Assembly: GCA_022495995.1 (NCBI GenBank)
Contig: JAFEMH010000078.1
Location: 682,001 to 746,000 of the forward strand
Length of the DNA: 64,000 nucleotides
Direction: 5' to 3'
Origin: Adenophora triphylla var. japonica
Lineage: Eukaryota; Streptophyta; Magnoliopsida; Asterales; Campanulaceae
Shown here piece by piece: positions 57,701 to 64,000 of the stretch. Numbering within the stretch: position 1 is the stretch's first letter; each line of letters opens with the position of its first letter. The notes under the pieces were generated by a model. It searched no databases. It had not been told where the DNA came from and saw only the letters and a program-made list of their open reading frames with translations. The position numbers and the translations under genes were made by a program.

Positions 57701-60700
57701 CTCAAAGAAAATCTCTGCCCATGTGGGCGGTGGCACCCCTCATAGGGGCGGCCGCACCCCCCCCCCTCTGTCCAGAGACTTTTCGGGAATTTAGCAAAAT
57801 TGGAGGACTTTTTATGGAATTATCAAAATCTCAAAAACTTTTTGGGAATTTAAAGAAGCTAAGGGACTGAACTTGAATTATGAAAATCTCAGGGATATGT
57901 TGGAAATTTTGTGGAACATTCAAAAAGCCCAGAAAATATGTATTCTAAATTGGAGAAGGAAGAATTTGACTTGCTTAGAATTTTTATTAGCTTCCTATTT
58001 TCTATGTTTCCTATATCTTTTACTTTTCTTTTTTCCTTTTACTTTTAGGTTAGATTTACCTATAAATACTAGGGGAGGATGATCAATTTCCTCTCTCTCT
58101 ATATAGCTTTTATGCTTGATTTTACTTTTCAAGTTAGTAACGAAGATTAAAGGATTTCAAGTTTCAATTCAAGATTCAAGACAAGGTTTTATGCGTTTAA
58201 TAAATACTTTGTTGATGTTCATCACGATTATGATCGGCTAAATCCCTTAGTCGGCGGATTGGAGGTAACGTGTATCGTATCTTTATTTATTAGTTAATTT
58301 TATCATTAATCAATTGTTGGTTTTAAATAAGTTTTCTAGCTACATTATATGTGTAGGTGTGATTGGCTTTTTAACTAAATTTGTGTATAGTAATTGTCAA
58401 GAGATTGCTTGATCTATACAAAGTCAAACTTCTTATTGAATACACCCTCCGTCCCAAACCTACGTGCACATTTTGCCATTTTGGGCGTCCCAAACCTACG
58501 TGCACATTTTCTAAAATGGCAAAGAATCTTTACTATTCCCTCGACTCATTCTCTCTCCTATTTTACTTTTATACTCACAACACCAATCAATTTTACTATT
58601 TCCTCCACTCATTCTCTCTCCTATTTTACTTTTACACTCACAACACTTTCTCCATTATTCACTTTCCTTAATCTACGCGCAAAAACCCAAGTGTGCACAT
58701 AGGTTTGGGACGGAGGGAGTATAATTTTGTGGAGTCAATAGTTTGTGAAACAAATTATAGATTCTTTTATTCATGGGGTTTAAATTAATTCTTTGGATGT
58801 TACACGGACTTATCAGAATGTACTACATTTAGAGAATACTAAATTGTGAACGTGAGAAAACAATTTTACTTAAATGAATGAACCCAATCCGTAGGTTTCC
58901 TCCAATTGCTTGAATCTGGTATCTTCGATTACTTGTTCTTTTTATTAGGGTGCTAGTGAAGCAAGCACACTTCACAATCATAAAATGGTTTCTTAATTAA
59001 ACAAATAAGTATGAGAAACTACTAACAGACAGTAGTGAAGTTAAGTCCTTAGGGATCAAAGAGGAAGATTTTGATCATCACAAGTTCCTTTAAAGAAGAA
59101 AAGCTCACTGAAACTTTAATATAACCCGGACATAGAAGAAGCACAAACTAAAATAATCAAAAACATTTGCAGTATATTAGGATATCAAAAATGGTAAATG
59201 AAAAATAAGGGTCTAAAGTTTGGGGTCATTCGTAGAAAGGGGTCCAATGTTTCAAAACTCGCAAACAAGGGTCTAAAGATGACAAATATTAGCAATTAAG
59301 GGTTTTTGACATGATCGTTAGAAAATAAGGATTTGGTTTAGGGGAGATTTCTAACAGTTAAAAAATAATTACTCCCTCCGTCCCACTTCAATTGAGCAAC
59401 TTTCCTTTTTGGGACGTCCCACTTCAAATGAGTCATTCCATAAATGGAAAGAAGTGAACAGTGTTTCGGACATTTATACCCTCATAATGTATAATACAAT
59501 AGAGCTCACATCTAACTGCCACACAATCGATGTCCAAGATTGAGTTTGAGAAAACATAACTGGTGGCTAGGATTGAATATGAAAAATAAATTTGTTTTTA
59601 ACTTCGTACTCTGCTACAACGGTTGCTACCTCTCTAACCGCCACACAAAGAGTGGCTCAGATTTAATCTCTCAAAAGACAAAGACCGGCCTAGATTTAAA
59701 GTTGGAAAAAACAAAAAAAAACTCCCCTACACCGGTTACTAACTAATATAAATAATTAATAATTTTTATTAACAAAATTGAATTTTACTATGTTGACAGT
59801 TAAAAAATAATTACTCCCTCCGTCCCACTTCAAATGAGCCACTTTCCTTTTTGGGACGTCCCACTTCAAATGAGCCATTCCATAAATGGAAAGAAGTGAA
59901 CAGTGTTTCGGACATTTATACCCTCACAATGTTTATATATTTACAAAAAAAACATTCATTATATCCTTATAATTTTAACATATTTACAAAAAAATCAATC
60001 ATTAACTTACTATTCCTCCCACTCATTCTCTCTCCTATTAAATATTTTTAACTTTTACATTCTCTCTCATCTAATCTTCTACCCACTTTCAATTCTTTAC
60101 TCATTTTTTAAAAAAAATCTTAAAAAGCGTGCAAAGATGTCATGGCTCAATTGAAGTGGGACTGAGGGAGTATTAATTTTAAGTATTAAGCTAAATGGTG
60201 AATTTACTAACAAATATTTTTTGTACTGTGCTATTGCTTGTTTGATAATGTCTATTTTGCTTGGTTTATATTTTTGTAGAACTTTTGCTACTCATGGAGT
60301 CTTTGATAGGGATAGCAGGCTTGGTATTCAATATAATATCTTTTTGCTGTCAAATAACTATTGTTAAATGTTTATGTGAATATGGCATTTGTACAGTTAT
60401 GATGGTATGTGGTTGGTTGTTTTGTTGTTCTTATTTTCTCCGTTTTCACTCACAATCTGTTTGTGAAAATGCCTCATTACCTCGGTATTTATTTGACTAT
60501 ATTTGGATCGGGGCGATACAACTATTGTACTAAGAGGCTAAGATGAAAGTCTTAAGCTAGGTAGAAAGATGGTAGTGAGTAGAATGTGTTCTTTTAGGGG
60601 GTGGTGTGGAGTTGTGTGTAGGGGGGGGGGGGGCAATTCATCCTTTCTTTAATTTTTATACAGTCATTTTTGTACTGTCACCGTGCGATCCGCACGGGTG

Positions 60701-63700
60701 GGTAATACTAGTGGTGATACGAACCTCAGTCTTTGTAAATGATGACAGAATGGGAATCAGGATAGTCGCATCCTGCAAAACAGAAACCGAGTCTAAATGT
60801 GATAGCTAAAATCATGACCAGTCCAAGATGACAGCATGAGAATCCACCAATGGGGTACCTTAAGTTTAGTTTCATATAAACGTTTAACAGTGGCCACTAG
60901 ATCAGCAGATGGTGTTGTTCCCTCAGAAAATATATGGAGCACCTAGGAAAAAAAACACGGAATCAGCAAAATCAGGGAAAACAAATTTGGACAGAAGGTG
61001 TACTGCTCAGAGTATCCAAATAGTTCTCAACTGAAGTCTGGGTATGGATATACCTGTATTAGAAGATTTTCACTTCCTTGAGGTGGATCAGATATTATAC
61101 GGAGCAATTCAGAATATGATGAGCTCAATGCCCTCAAAAGAATAGGGATATGACGGTGAATAGCCTGCATCATGTCAGAACGTACTGAAACTTAGAAGTA
61201 GACCAAATTGTTTAAGAAGTCTCAACTTGTGAAAAGAATCCTGCTAGCTTTACTCTAAAAAGTTTTCATTTCCACAAGTACAGATAAAATAAGGGCAAGC
61301 TACAAGAGCTCGCACTATGTGGGGTCCAGTGAAGGATCAGGCCCACATGGGCGTAATGTAGACAGCCTTCCATTGCTTTAACAGGTCAATAATATATTCA
61401 ACTATTTTTTTTATTACAAATGCTTAGAGTCAATCTGGAGGGATCGCAATAGTACACCAATGCTGAATAGGTTGACAAATGTACAGATATCATCTCAGAA
61501 GCTTCACATGTGTGTATTTTTAACTGCAGCACAAGAAGCAGAACCTGTGACAGCCAGAGTCACATGATTGAAAGGGTTTGGGCTTTATGATCGCCTTGGT
61601 GAATAAAGACATCATTCTAGTGCTAAATGATAAAAGGTTCTTACTATTGTACAAGGAACACACATAACATGGAGCATTACCTATTGAGCTGTTTTTTATG
61701 TCCAAAGTACAGATAATCTCTTTGTACAACTCCACACATTAATCAATTAGTTTAAGTATAATAACTGTTGAGCTGTTTTTTTATGTCCTAAGTACAGAGA
61801 ATCTCATTTTATAACTCCACACATTAATCAATTGGTTTCAGTATAAGGAATGAAAGACGTGAACAAAAGTCCATGTGATGAAGATATTGGACTGACTACA
61901 CCTCGAATCCAGCTTCATATCTCTAATTTTCTGAACTTACGTAATTAAAGTTATACTAACAATTTTAACGATGATCTGACAAACAAAATAAATTAGTGAC
62001 TTCGCAAAACATTAACTGACCTGCTTAACAGCCTTGGGAGCACGCCCATAATGATGAAATACTAGTTGAAGAAGACTAGGTTTCTGCCAAAAATAAAAAT
62101 AACACAAAAGAAGAAAATGCAAAATCAACTGTCAGCCAGAAAAATTAAAAAAAAAAAGTAAAAAGTACTGCCTACGCCCCAAATGAGTGTCCATTTTTTT
62201 CTTGATCAAGAACAAAAATGGACATTCATTTTAGGACGGAGGGAGTAACTTTTAATCTTTGAGTTCTTGGGAATTGTCTACACAGGCACACCTTGGTACA
62301 TAAAGAAAAATACAAAGAAATTTGGCGCTGCGCTTGGGAAAATGACATAGAGGAATCACTTTGAGAATCAGCATATGCACCCTTTGAAGAGTCATTCTCA
62401 GAAGTTCCTGCCTCTGTTTGAGAACCACTAATTGATGTTTCCTGGCTACCTGTCTGAACAGATTAAAGAACGGGACAAGACAAGAGTCAATAAATAGACA
62501 ATGGAAGCATATCTCAACATGTTCCACCTGAAATTAGGAATTGGAGGTCAAAGAATTAGAGGTATACTTCCTAGTTTTATAGTGTCACTAAAAAGGATTT
62601 TGCAACCATTAACTGATTCATATATGCAAGCTCAGAAATTTGCAAAAAAGATTGACTTATTTTCCTGAAAAATTGTGGAGTAACGGTGAGGTTCTAATAA
62701 TTACTCTCTCTGTCTTGGAAAGATAGTCCCACTTTGACTTTGGTGGTCAACTTGATTGAATTTGAACAAAAGTTTATAAAAAATAGATAATGAAATTTTA
62801 AAAGTTGTTATTGATAGTATTTTCAATGGTGCATCAATCACAACATTTAAAATTTCATTATGATAATTAATCTATCATAAACTTTAGGTCAAATTTAATC
62901 AAGTTGACCAACAAAGTCAAAGTGTGTTTATCTTCTCGGTGCGGAAGGAGAAGATACTGAGCAAAAGACAGTTCCAATACCTATCAAGTAAAGGCGAACT
63001 TTAACACTTGCTCACAAAAAGATGGATCGTTGAATATCGTAAATTATTATCACAACTTGGTGTTGGTGATAGGGGCTTATTGGACGGACAGGCAATAAGT
63101 CATTGGTCATTGGCCAATTCTCATAGCCATGTAATGGACAATGCCGTGTCACTCAATTTGATAAATAGAAAAAATGATGTTGATTAGCAGAAAAAAGTGG
63201 TCACTGGTGAAGCCACCTTATGTCTTAAGTGGTTATTGACCCCCTTTGGTTTTTAAGTTGCCAATTTGATGCCTTCAGGTTTAGAAATGATTACTTTTTT
63301 ATATCACAACAAAATATACACATACACACACTTATATAGGAGTATATGTATACCCTAGGTTTGAAAAGAAACTGCACTATATATAAATTTTGACCCCCCA
63401 TTTGAACAGTATTCATATATTAATCAACAGGTTCAGAATAATTATATCACAAGATATCTGCGGAAACTAAAATCAAATCTACAACCGAAAAGTCAAGTCT
63501 TTCGACCTCCCTCCTAGACAATTCTGTCATATGACCTATAAAATATAAGTTAGGTATCTACAACATTGGTGTTTTTGGTCCTCTTAATAATTTTTTGAAA
63601 GCATAGGCACAAAAGAAACATTAGAAACTGCGCAGAATTTTAAGGCACAAAAAAACTCTTAGCAACATGACCCAAAGATTACACAAACGTATATAAACAG

Positions 63701-63986
63701 TGAAACCATGATAAATCAGCAGCAAAAAAAAGTTTCATTCTAACAGGAATTAACAAGATGATACTACCAAACAACGATACATACATTACCCAGGTATACC
63801 ATGCATGGGAGACATGATAAAGAATATCAATGGGCAAATGCTTGAGAGGCATAAAAGACAAACCTCTCCTTCTGTTCTTTGCTCAAGATCTGATGCATGC
63901 CTATCAACAGCTGACAGTAACATATTTGATGCAAAATCCTCAATATTCTCTGCGATGTAGCTTATCACATAAAGTTTGTTTGAAAC
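42671..63986 (-). CDS. Symplekin, C-terminal half (12 exons; gene continues beyond window)
   Basis: Symplekin is the scaffold of the nuclear mRNA 3'-end cleavage and polyadenylation machinery; in Arabidopsis the relevant gene is ESP4. The exons together carry about 1100 coding bases (366 codons) with no stop or frameshift and GT-AG borders throughout. Diagnostic stretches include SYIAENIEDFA, AIHRHIPILLRAL, IISDPPQGSENLL, LTPAEVLVAIHDI, ACFEQRTVFTHQVLAKALNQ, LPLLFMRTVIQAI, KLWVGFLKC and LPAPQLEGALN, in family order. They span the conserved symplekin C-terminal domain. The first 11 exons are multiples of three and phase 0. The N-terminal HEAT-repeat half lies right of the window. The final exon (normally starting STL-VLGL) was not found on the left. 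Introns contain many transposons, but the coding exons look under constraint, so the gene may be functional. Confidence 0.9.
42871..42954 (-). CDS. Symplekin exon (window exon 11)
   Basis: Acceptor GTCACAG and donor GTACTAGTACC. 28 codons, VWRLPKLWVGFLKCVSQTQP then HSFTVLLQ, the most conserved part of the domain. Confidence 0.94.
43042..43289. mobile_element. Stowaway-like MITE next to a symplekin microexon
   Basis: Bounded by TA dinucleotides. The right end is GAGACGGAGGAAG and the left end GTCCCGAAATGATG (left tip decayed). The interior matches the arms of the split element at 40280-41804, including CCTAATGAACATCTAAAAATTG. Confidence 0.72.
43316..43360 (-). CDS. Symplekin exon (window exon 10), 45-bp microexon
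   Basis: Acceptor TTTCCAG and donor GTATGTTG. 15 codons, VDFVMEILSKLVDKQ. It lies after a 5.5-kb intron filled by a LINE and other repeats. A Stowaway-like MITE ends only 26 bp from its donor side. Confidence 0.9.
43774..44821 (-). pseudogene. LINE C-terminal zf-RVT-like region
   Basis: Minus-strand pieces WRFSREPHLIWHKVVKSKF, RVGNEAQIRFWEDEWFG, ETHDHLFLHCSVAQYLWNHL and VWMVRNNRIL are typical of the zinc-binding region at the end of plant LINE ORF2, broken by frameshifts. Confidence 0.88.
45467..46116 (-). pseudogene. LINE reverse transcriptase core
   Basis: Two overlapping minus-strand frames. The first has DFSEEEIHKAITGMTGDKAP and LMPKKDRPIKVSDYSPISL. The second has LVVKLDFEEAYDRVNWQFLE (RT motif A with the catalytic Asp). 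The FADD box expected downstream is not in an open frame, so the enzyme is dead. Confidence 0.9.
46723..47850. other. Symplekin intron sequence, no further feature seen
   Basis: AT-rich non-coding DNA between the LINE and the repeat at 47855. The ORF 46858-47058 has no recognised family. Confidence 0.4.
47855..48475. mobile_element. hAT-like fold-back repeat with CGACTCG arms
   Basis: The left end GGGGCTGGGTCGAGTCGGG and the complement of the right end AGAGCTGCAAAACGAGTCG are related. The arms are dense in CGACTCG/CGAGTCG words. The target duplication is unclear. Its right arm has been tandemly duplicated (next entry). Confidence 0.5.
48328..48815. repeat. 244-bp tandem duplication
   Basis: Two copies (48328-48571 and 48572-48815) share GGGACCCTTTTTTATAC, TCGCAGCTATTTAGA, TATTCCGCAATACTCAATAC and GCAATGCACTGAAAACAAAG at constant offset, with several mismatches. 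It covers the right arm of the CGACTCG repeat plus flanking intron sequence. Confidence 0.88.
48872..48943 (-). CDS. Symplekin exon (window exon 9)
   Basis: Acceptor TTTTTAG and donor GTACCTAATG. 24 codons, VDQTPLPLLFMRTVIQAIDA then FPTL. Confidence 0.92.
49022..49102 (-). CDS. Symplekin exon (window exon 8)
   Basis: Acceptor TTTCCAG and donor GTAAGAATG. 27 codons, IMDACSACFEQRTVFTHQVL then AKALNQM. Confidence 0.92.
49131..49908. mobile_element. hAT-like MITE in a symplekin intron
   Basis: The ends GGGGTGGAAATGGTTCGG and the complement CAGGGGTGGAAATGGTTTGG form TIRs, and the arms are rich in CGGTTTGG and AAACCG words. An 8-bp duplication is not clean (CATAAGCA against TACAAGCT). It starts 29 bp upstream of the acceptor side of exon 49022-49102. 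Confidence 0.72.
50203..50298 (-). CDS. Symplekin exon (window exon 7)
   Basis: Acceptor GATCTCAG and donor GTATGAC. 32 codons, GSAHTGPALTPAEVLVAIHD then PEKDGVALKK. Confidence 0.92.
51783..53290. mobile_element. Long-TIR MULE-like element (inner)
   Basis: A perfect 9-bp target duplication TTAAATATT (51774-51782 and 53291-53299). The TIRs are about 195 bp, tips GGGCAAATTAGAAATAAGGG and the complement TGGCAAATTGCAAATAAGGG. Both TIRs hold the 36-bp subterminal block (51923-51958 and 53108-53143). The interior includes a gene-like start at 52253 (MAEASPQTNPFNILNQ) and no transposase. Confidence 0.9.
52253..52492 (+). other. Gene-like ORF inside the inner MULE-like element
   Basis: A 79-residue ORF, MAEASPQTNPFNILNQSLRR then SLLPNRYPTLSRLPIARIAV, with an ATG context AAGCAATGG close to the plant optimum. 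Composition is more protein-like than the neighbouring ORFs, so it may be a captured 5' gene fragment (Pack-MULE style). No family recognised. Confidence 0.4.
53566..54852. other. Symplekin intron, nothing further recognised
   Basis: AT-rich non-coding sequence between two nested transposon clusters. Confidence 0.4.
55102..56272. mobile_element. Stowaway-like MITE (middle of the triple nest)
   Basis: Ends CTCCCCCGTCCCATTTGAAGC and the complement CTCCATTCGTCCCATTTGAAAC, with TA on both sides (55100-55101 and 56273-56274). The body is interrupted by the 887-bp element at 55179-56065. Without it, the MITE would be about 280 bp. Confidence 0.82.
55179..56065. mobile_element. Long-TIR MULE-like element (innermost of the triple nest)
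   Basis: A 9-bp target duplication TCAAAAGTA/TCGAAAGTA (55170-55178 and 56066-56074, one mismatch). The tips are GGGCAAACTGAGG and the complement GGGCGAACATTTTAGG. TIRs are about 200 bp with CTTTCACTATT and GTTTTTAACCAGTTTTGTTA in common. The 36-bp subterminal block is at 55313-55348 and 55886-55921. The core carries GC-rich CTCCGGC sequence and AG-rich sequence. No transposase. Confidence 0.87.
56981..57055 (-). CDS. Symplekin exon (window exon 6)
   Basis: Acceptor TTTCAG and donor GTATATATTG. 25 codons, VLPIFPRLVGLPLDKFQTAL then AHILQ. Relatives carry about 16 residues between the end of the previous exon and the start of this one; no exon for them was found in the intron. Confidence 0.9.
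57480..58970 (+). mobile_element. LTR-type retroelement fragment or solo LTR, interrupted by a MITE
   Basis: It has a sequence with GGTGCGACCGCATCC, GGCGGTGGCACCCC and GGGGCGGCCGCACC words, then CTATAAATACTAGGGG as a likely promoter/TATA region near 58059 and long U5-like AT-rich sequence. There is no coding region. Ends and target duplication were not resolved. A Stowaway-like element is inserted at 58443-58719. Confidence 0.45.
58443..58719. mobile_element. Stowaway-like MITE
   Basis: TA on both sides. The left end is CACCCTCCGTCCCAAACCTA and the complement of the right end CTCCCTCCGTCCCAAACCTA. An internal direct repeat (GTCCCAAACCTACGTGCACA) is present in the left arm. 277 bp. Confidence 0.88.
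59200..59345. mobile_element. Single end of a long-TIR MULE-like element
   Basis: AAATAAGGGTCTAAAGTTTGGG matches the tip of the element at 51783. The opposite end is not found, so this is a truncated copy or solo end. Confidence 0.5.
59353..59935. repeat. ~130-bp direct repeat including a Stowaway end and its flank
   Basis: Copies start at about 59354 and 59796. Both run from CAGTTAAAAAATAATTA through the CTCCCTCCGTCCCACTTCAA end to CGGACATTTATACCCTCA. Because the 17-bp flank outside the MITE is also repeated, this is a segmental duplication and not two insertions. Confidence 0.82.
59814..60170. mobile_element. Stowaway-like MITE, complete copy
   Basis: TA on both sides (59812-59813 and 60171-60172). 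Ends CTCCCTCCGTCCCACTTCAA and the complement CTCCCTCAGTCCCACTTCAA. 357 bp. The left-hand duplicate at 59372 lacks the right end. Confidence 0.87.
60675..60711 (+). mobile_element. Helitron-like 3' terminus
   Basis: A short GC hairpin (CCGTGCG-AT-CCGCACGG, near 60681-60697) is followed after about ten bases by CTAG and then T. That is the classic Helitron 3' end (hairpin then CTRR, inserting next to T). The 5' TC end was not located; it would lie to the left inside the same symplekin intron. Confidence 0.6.
60859..60942 (-). CDS. Symplekin exon (window exon 5)
   Basis: Acceptor TTCCTAG and donor GTACCCC. 28 codons, VLHIFSEGTTPSADLVATVK then RLYETKLK. Confidence 0.92.
61054..61164 (-). CDS. 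Symplekin exon (window exon 4)
   Basis: Acceptor GATGCAG and donor GTATATCC. 37 codons, AIHRHIPILLRALSSSYSEL and the conserved IISDPPQGSENLLIQ. Confidence 0.92.
61684..61851. repeat. 84-bp tandem duplication in a symplekin intron
   Basis: Two diverged copies begin TTGAGCTGTTTTTTATGTCC and share ACTCCACACATTAATCAATT. Confidence 0.85.
62021..62083 (-). CDS. Symplekin exon (window exon 3)
   Basis: Acceptor TTGGCAG and donor GTCAGTT. 21 codons, KPSLLQLVFHHYGRAPKAVK, ending in Gln. Confidence 0.9.
62168..62245. mobile_element. 78-bp miniature Stowaway hairpin
   Basis: TA on both sides. The left arm has CCCCAAATGAGTGTCCATTT and the right arm AAATGGACATTCATTTTAGG followed by ACGGAGGGAG. The arms pair almost completely with a short TTGATCAA centre. 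It lies 47 bp from the 62292 donor side of exon 2. Confidence 0.85.
62292..62453 (-). CDS. Symplekin exon (window exon 2)
   Basis: Acceptor GTTCAG and donor GTGTGCC. A Ser/Gln-rich linker (TGSQETSISGSQTEAG) leads into the conserved SFSQAQRQISLYFSLCTK. The linker is the variable part of the family. Confidence 0.87.
62704..62954. mobile_element. Stowaway-like MITE
   Basis: Ends CTCTCTCTGTCTTGGAAAGA and the complement TCTTCTCCTTCCGCACCGAG, with TA flanks. The inner arms CAAAGTCAAAGTG and CACTTTGACTTTG pair. About 251 bp, in the intron between symplekin exons 1 and 2. Confidence 0.75.
62955..63863. other. Symplekin intron, nothing further recognised
   Basis: AT-rich non-coding sequence up to the donor of the exon at 63864. 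Confidence 0.4.
63864..63986 (-). CDS. Symplekin exon (window exon 1)
   Basis: Acceptor GGTCAG and donor GTTTGTC. Phase 0, 41 codons, reads VSNKLYVISYIAENIEDFAS and then NMLLSAVDRHASDLEQR. Confidence 0.88.
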
Positions 63987-64000
63987 CTGACCAACAAATG

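Noticed and set aside
60261..60533. A membrane protein gene
   Set aside because: The hydrophobic 90-residue ORF sits in transposon-derived intron DNA, lacks splice or homology support, and hydrophobic ORFs are common in T-rich sequence.

Overview
The window is nuclear DNA of a flowering plant, most likely a eudicot with a repeat-rich genome. Evidence: AT-rich sequence, GT-AG introns, exons matching plant RNA-processing proteins, and a dense mix of plant transposable elements (Ty1/copia, Ty3/gypsy, a TRIM, L1-type LINEs, MULE-like, hAT-like and Stowaway elements, and a Helitron end). I see no prokaryotic operon, CRISPR array or organellar insert.

Host genes are few. (1) The last exon of an unrecognised + strand gene ends at 212. 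(2) Four exons of an RNA lariat debranching enzyme (DBR1) copy lie on the - strand between 21371 and about 27590. The copy is broken: the start codon is lost, two exons are frameshifted, and the 3' exons were not found. (3) A single orphan exon of an AlkB-homologue dioxygenase (ALKBH1 type) lies at 30787-30925 on the + strand. (4) Twelve exons of the 3' half of a symplekin (CPSF-associated scaffold; ESP4-like in plants) gene lie on the - strand from 63986 down to 42671. All are in frame and free of stops, with good splice sites. The introns are swollen by transposons to as much as 5.5 kb.

Layout. 1-410: gene 3' end. 766-1908: a small MULE-like element, then a complete TRIM. 3482-13024: one 9.5-kb gypsy-type element with 940-bp LTRs and a tRNA-Arg-like primer site. 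It has a decayed internal region with a 57-bp tandem array and a nested solo LTR, and a long-TIR MULE-like element sits inside its right LTR. The whole element sits inside an older LTR-retroelement remnant (PBS and gag start at about 13300). 13620-21370: no confident gene. 21371-27600: the DBR1 pseudogene, with hAT-like, LINE, Stowaway and copia debris in its introns. 27600-30780: low-complexity and repeat-derived sequence. 30787-38640: the AlkB exon, then two truncated copia elements on the - strand. 38640-42650: debris plus a Stowaway-like element split by a MULE-like element. 42671-64000: symplekin with nested transposons in its introns.

The strongest hunt results concern mobile-element architecture. 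There is a group of long-TIR MULE-like elements, most with 9-10 bp target-site duplications. Their TIRs are diverged, yet several keep a 36-bp subterminal block with paired CACGTG-like cores, which may be a transposase-binding site. There is also a three-level nest in a symplekin intron, each level defined by its own target duplication. The gypsy element carries paired GTCTCG/CGAGAC palindromes, and one copia element has an LTR with internal sequence on both sides. I did not find a new defence-like or biosynthetic system. All assignments come from reading the sequence and from recalled family knowledge; no database search was run.
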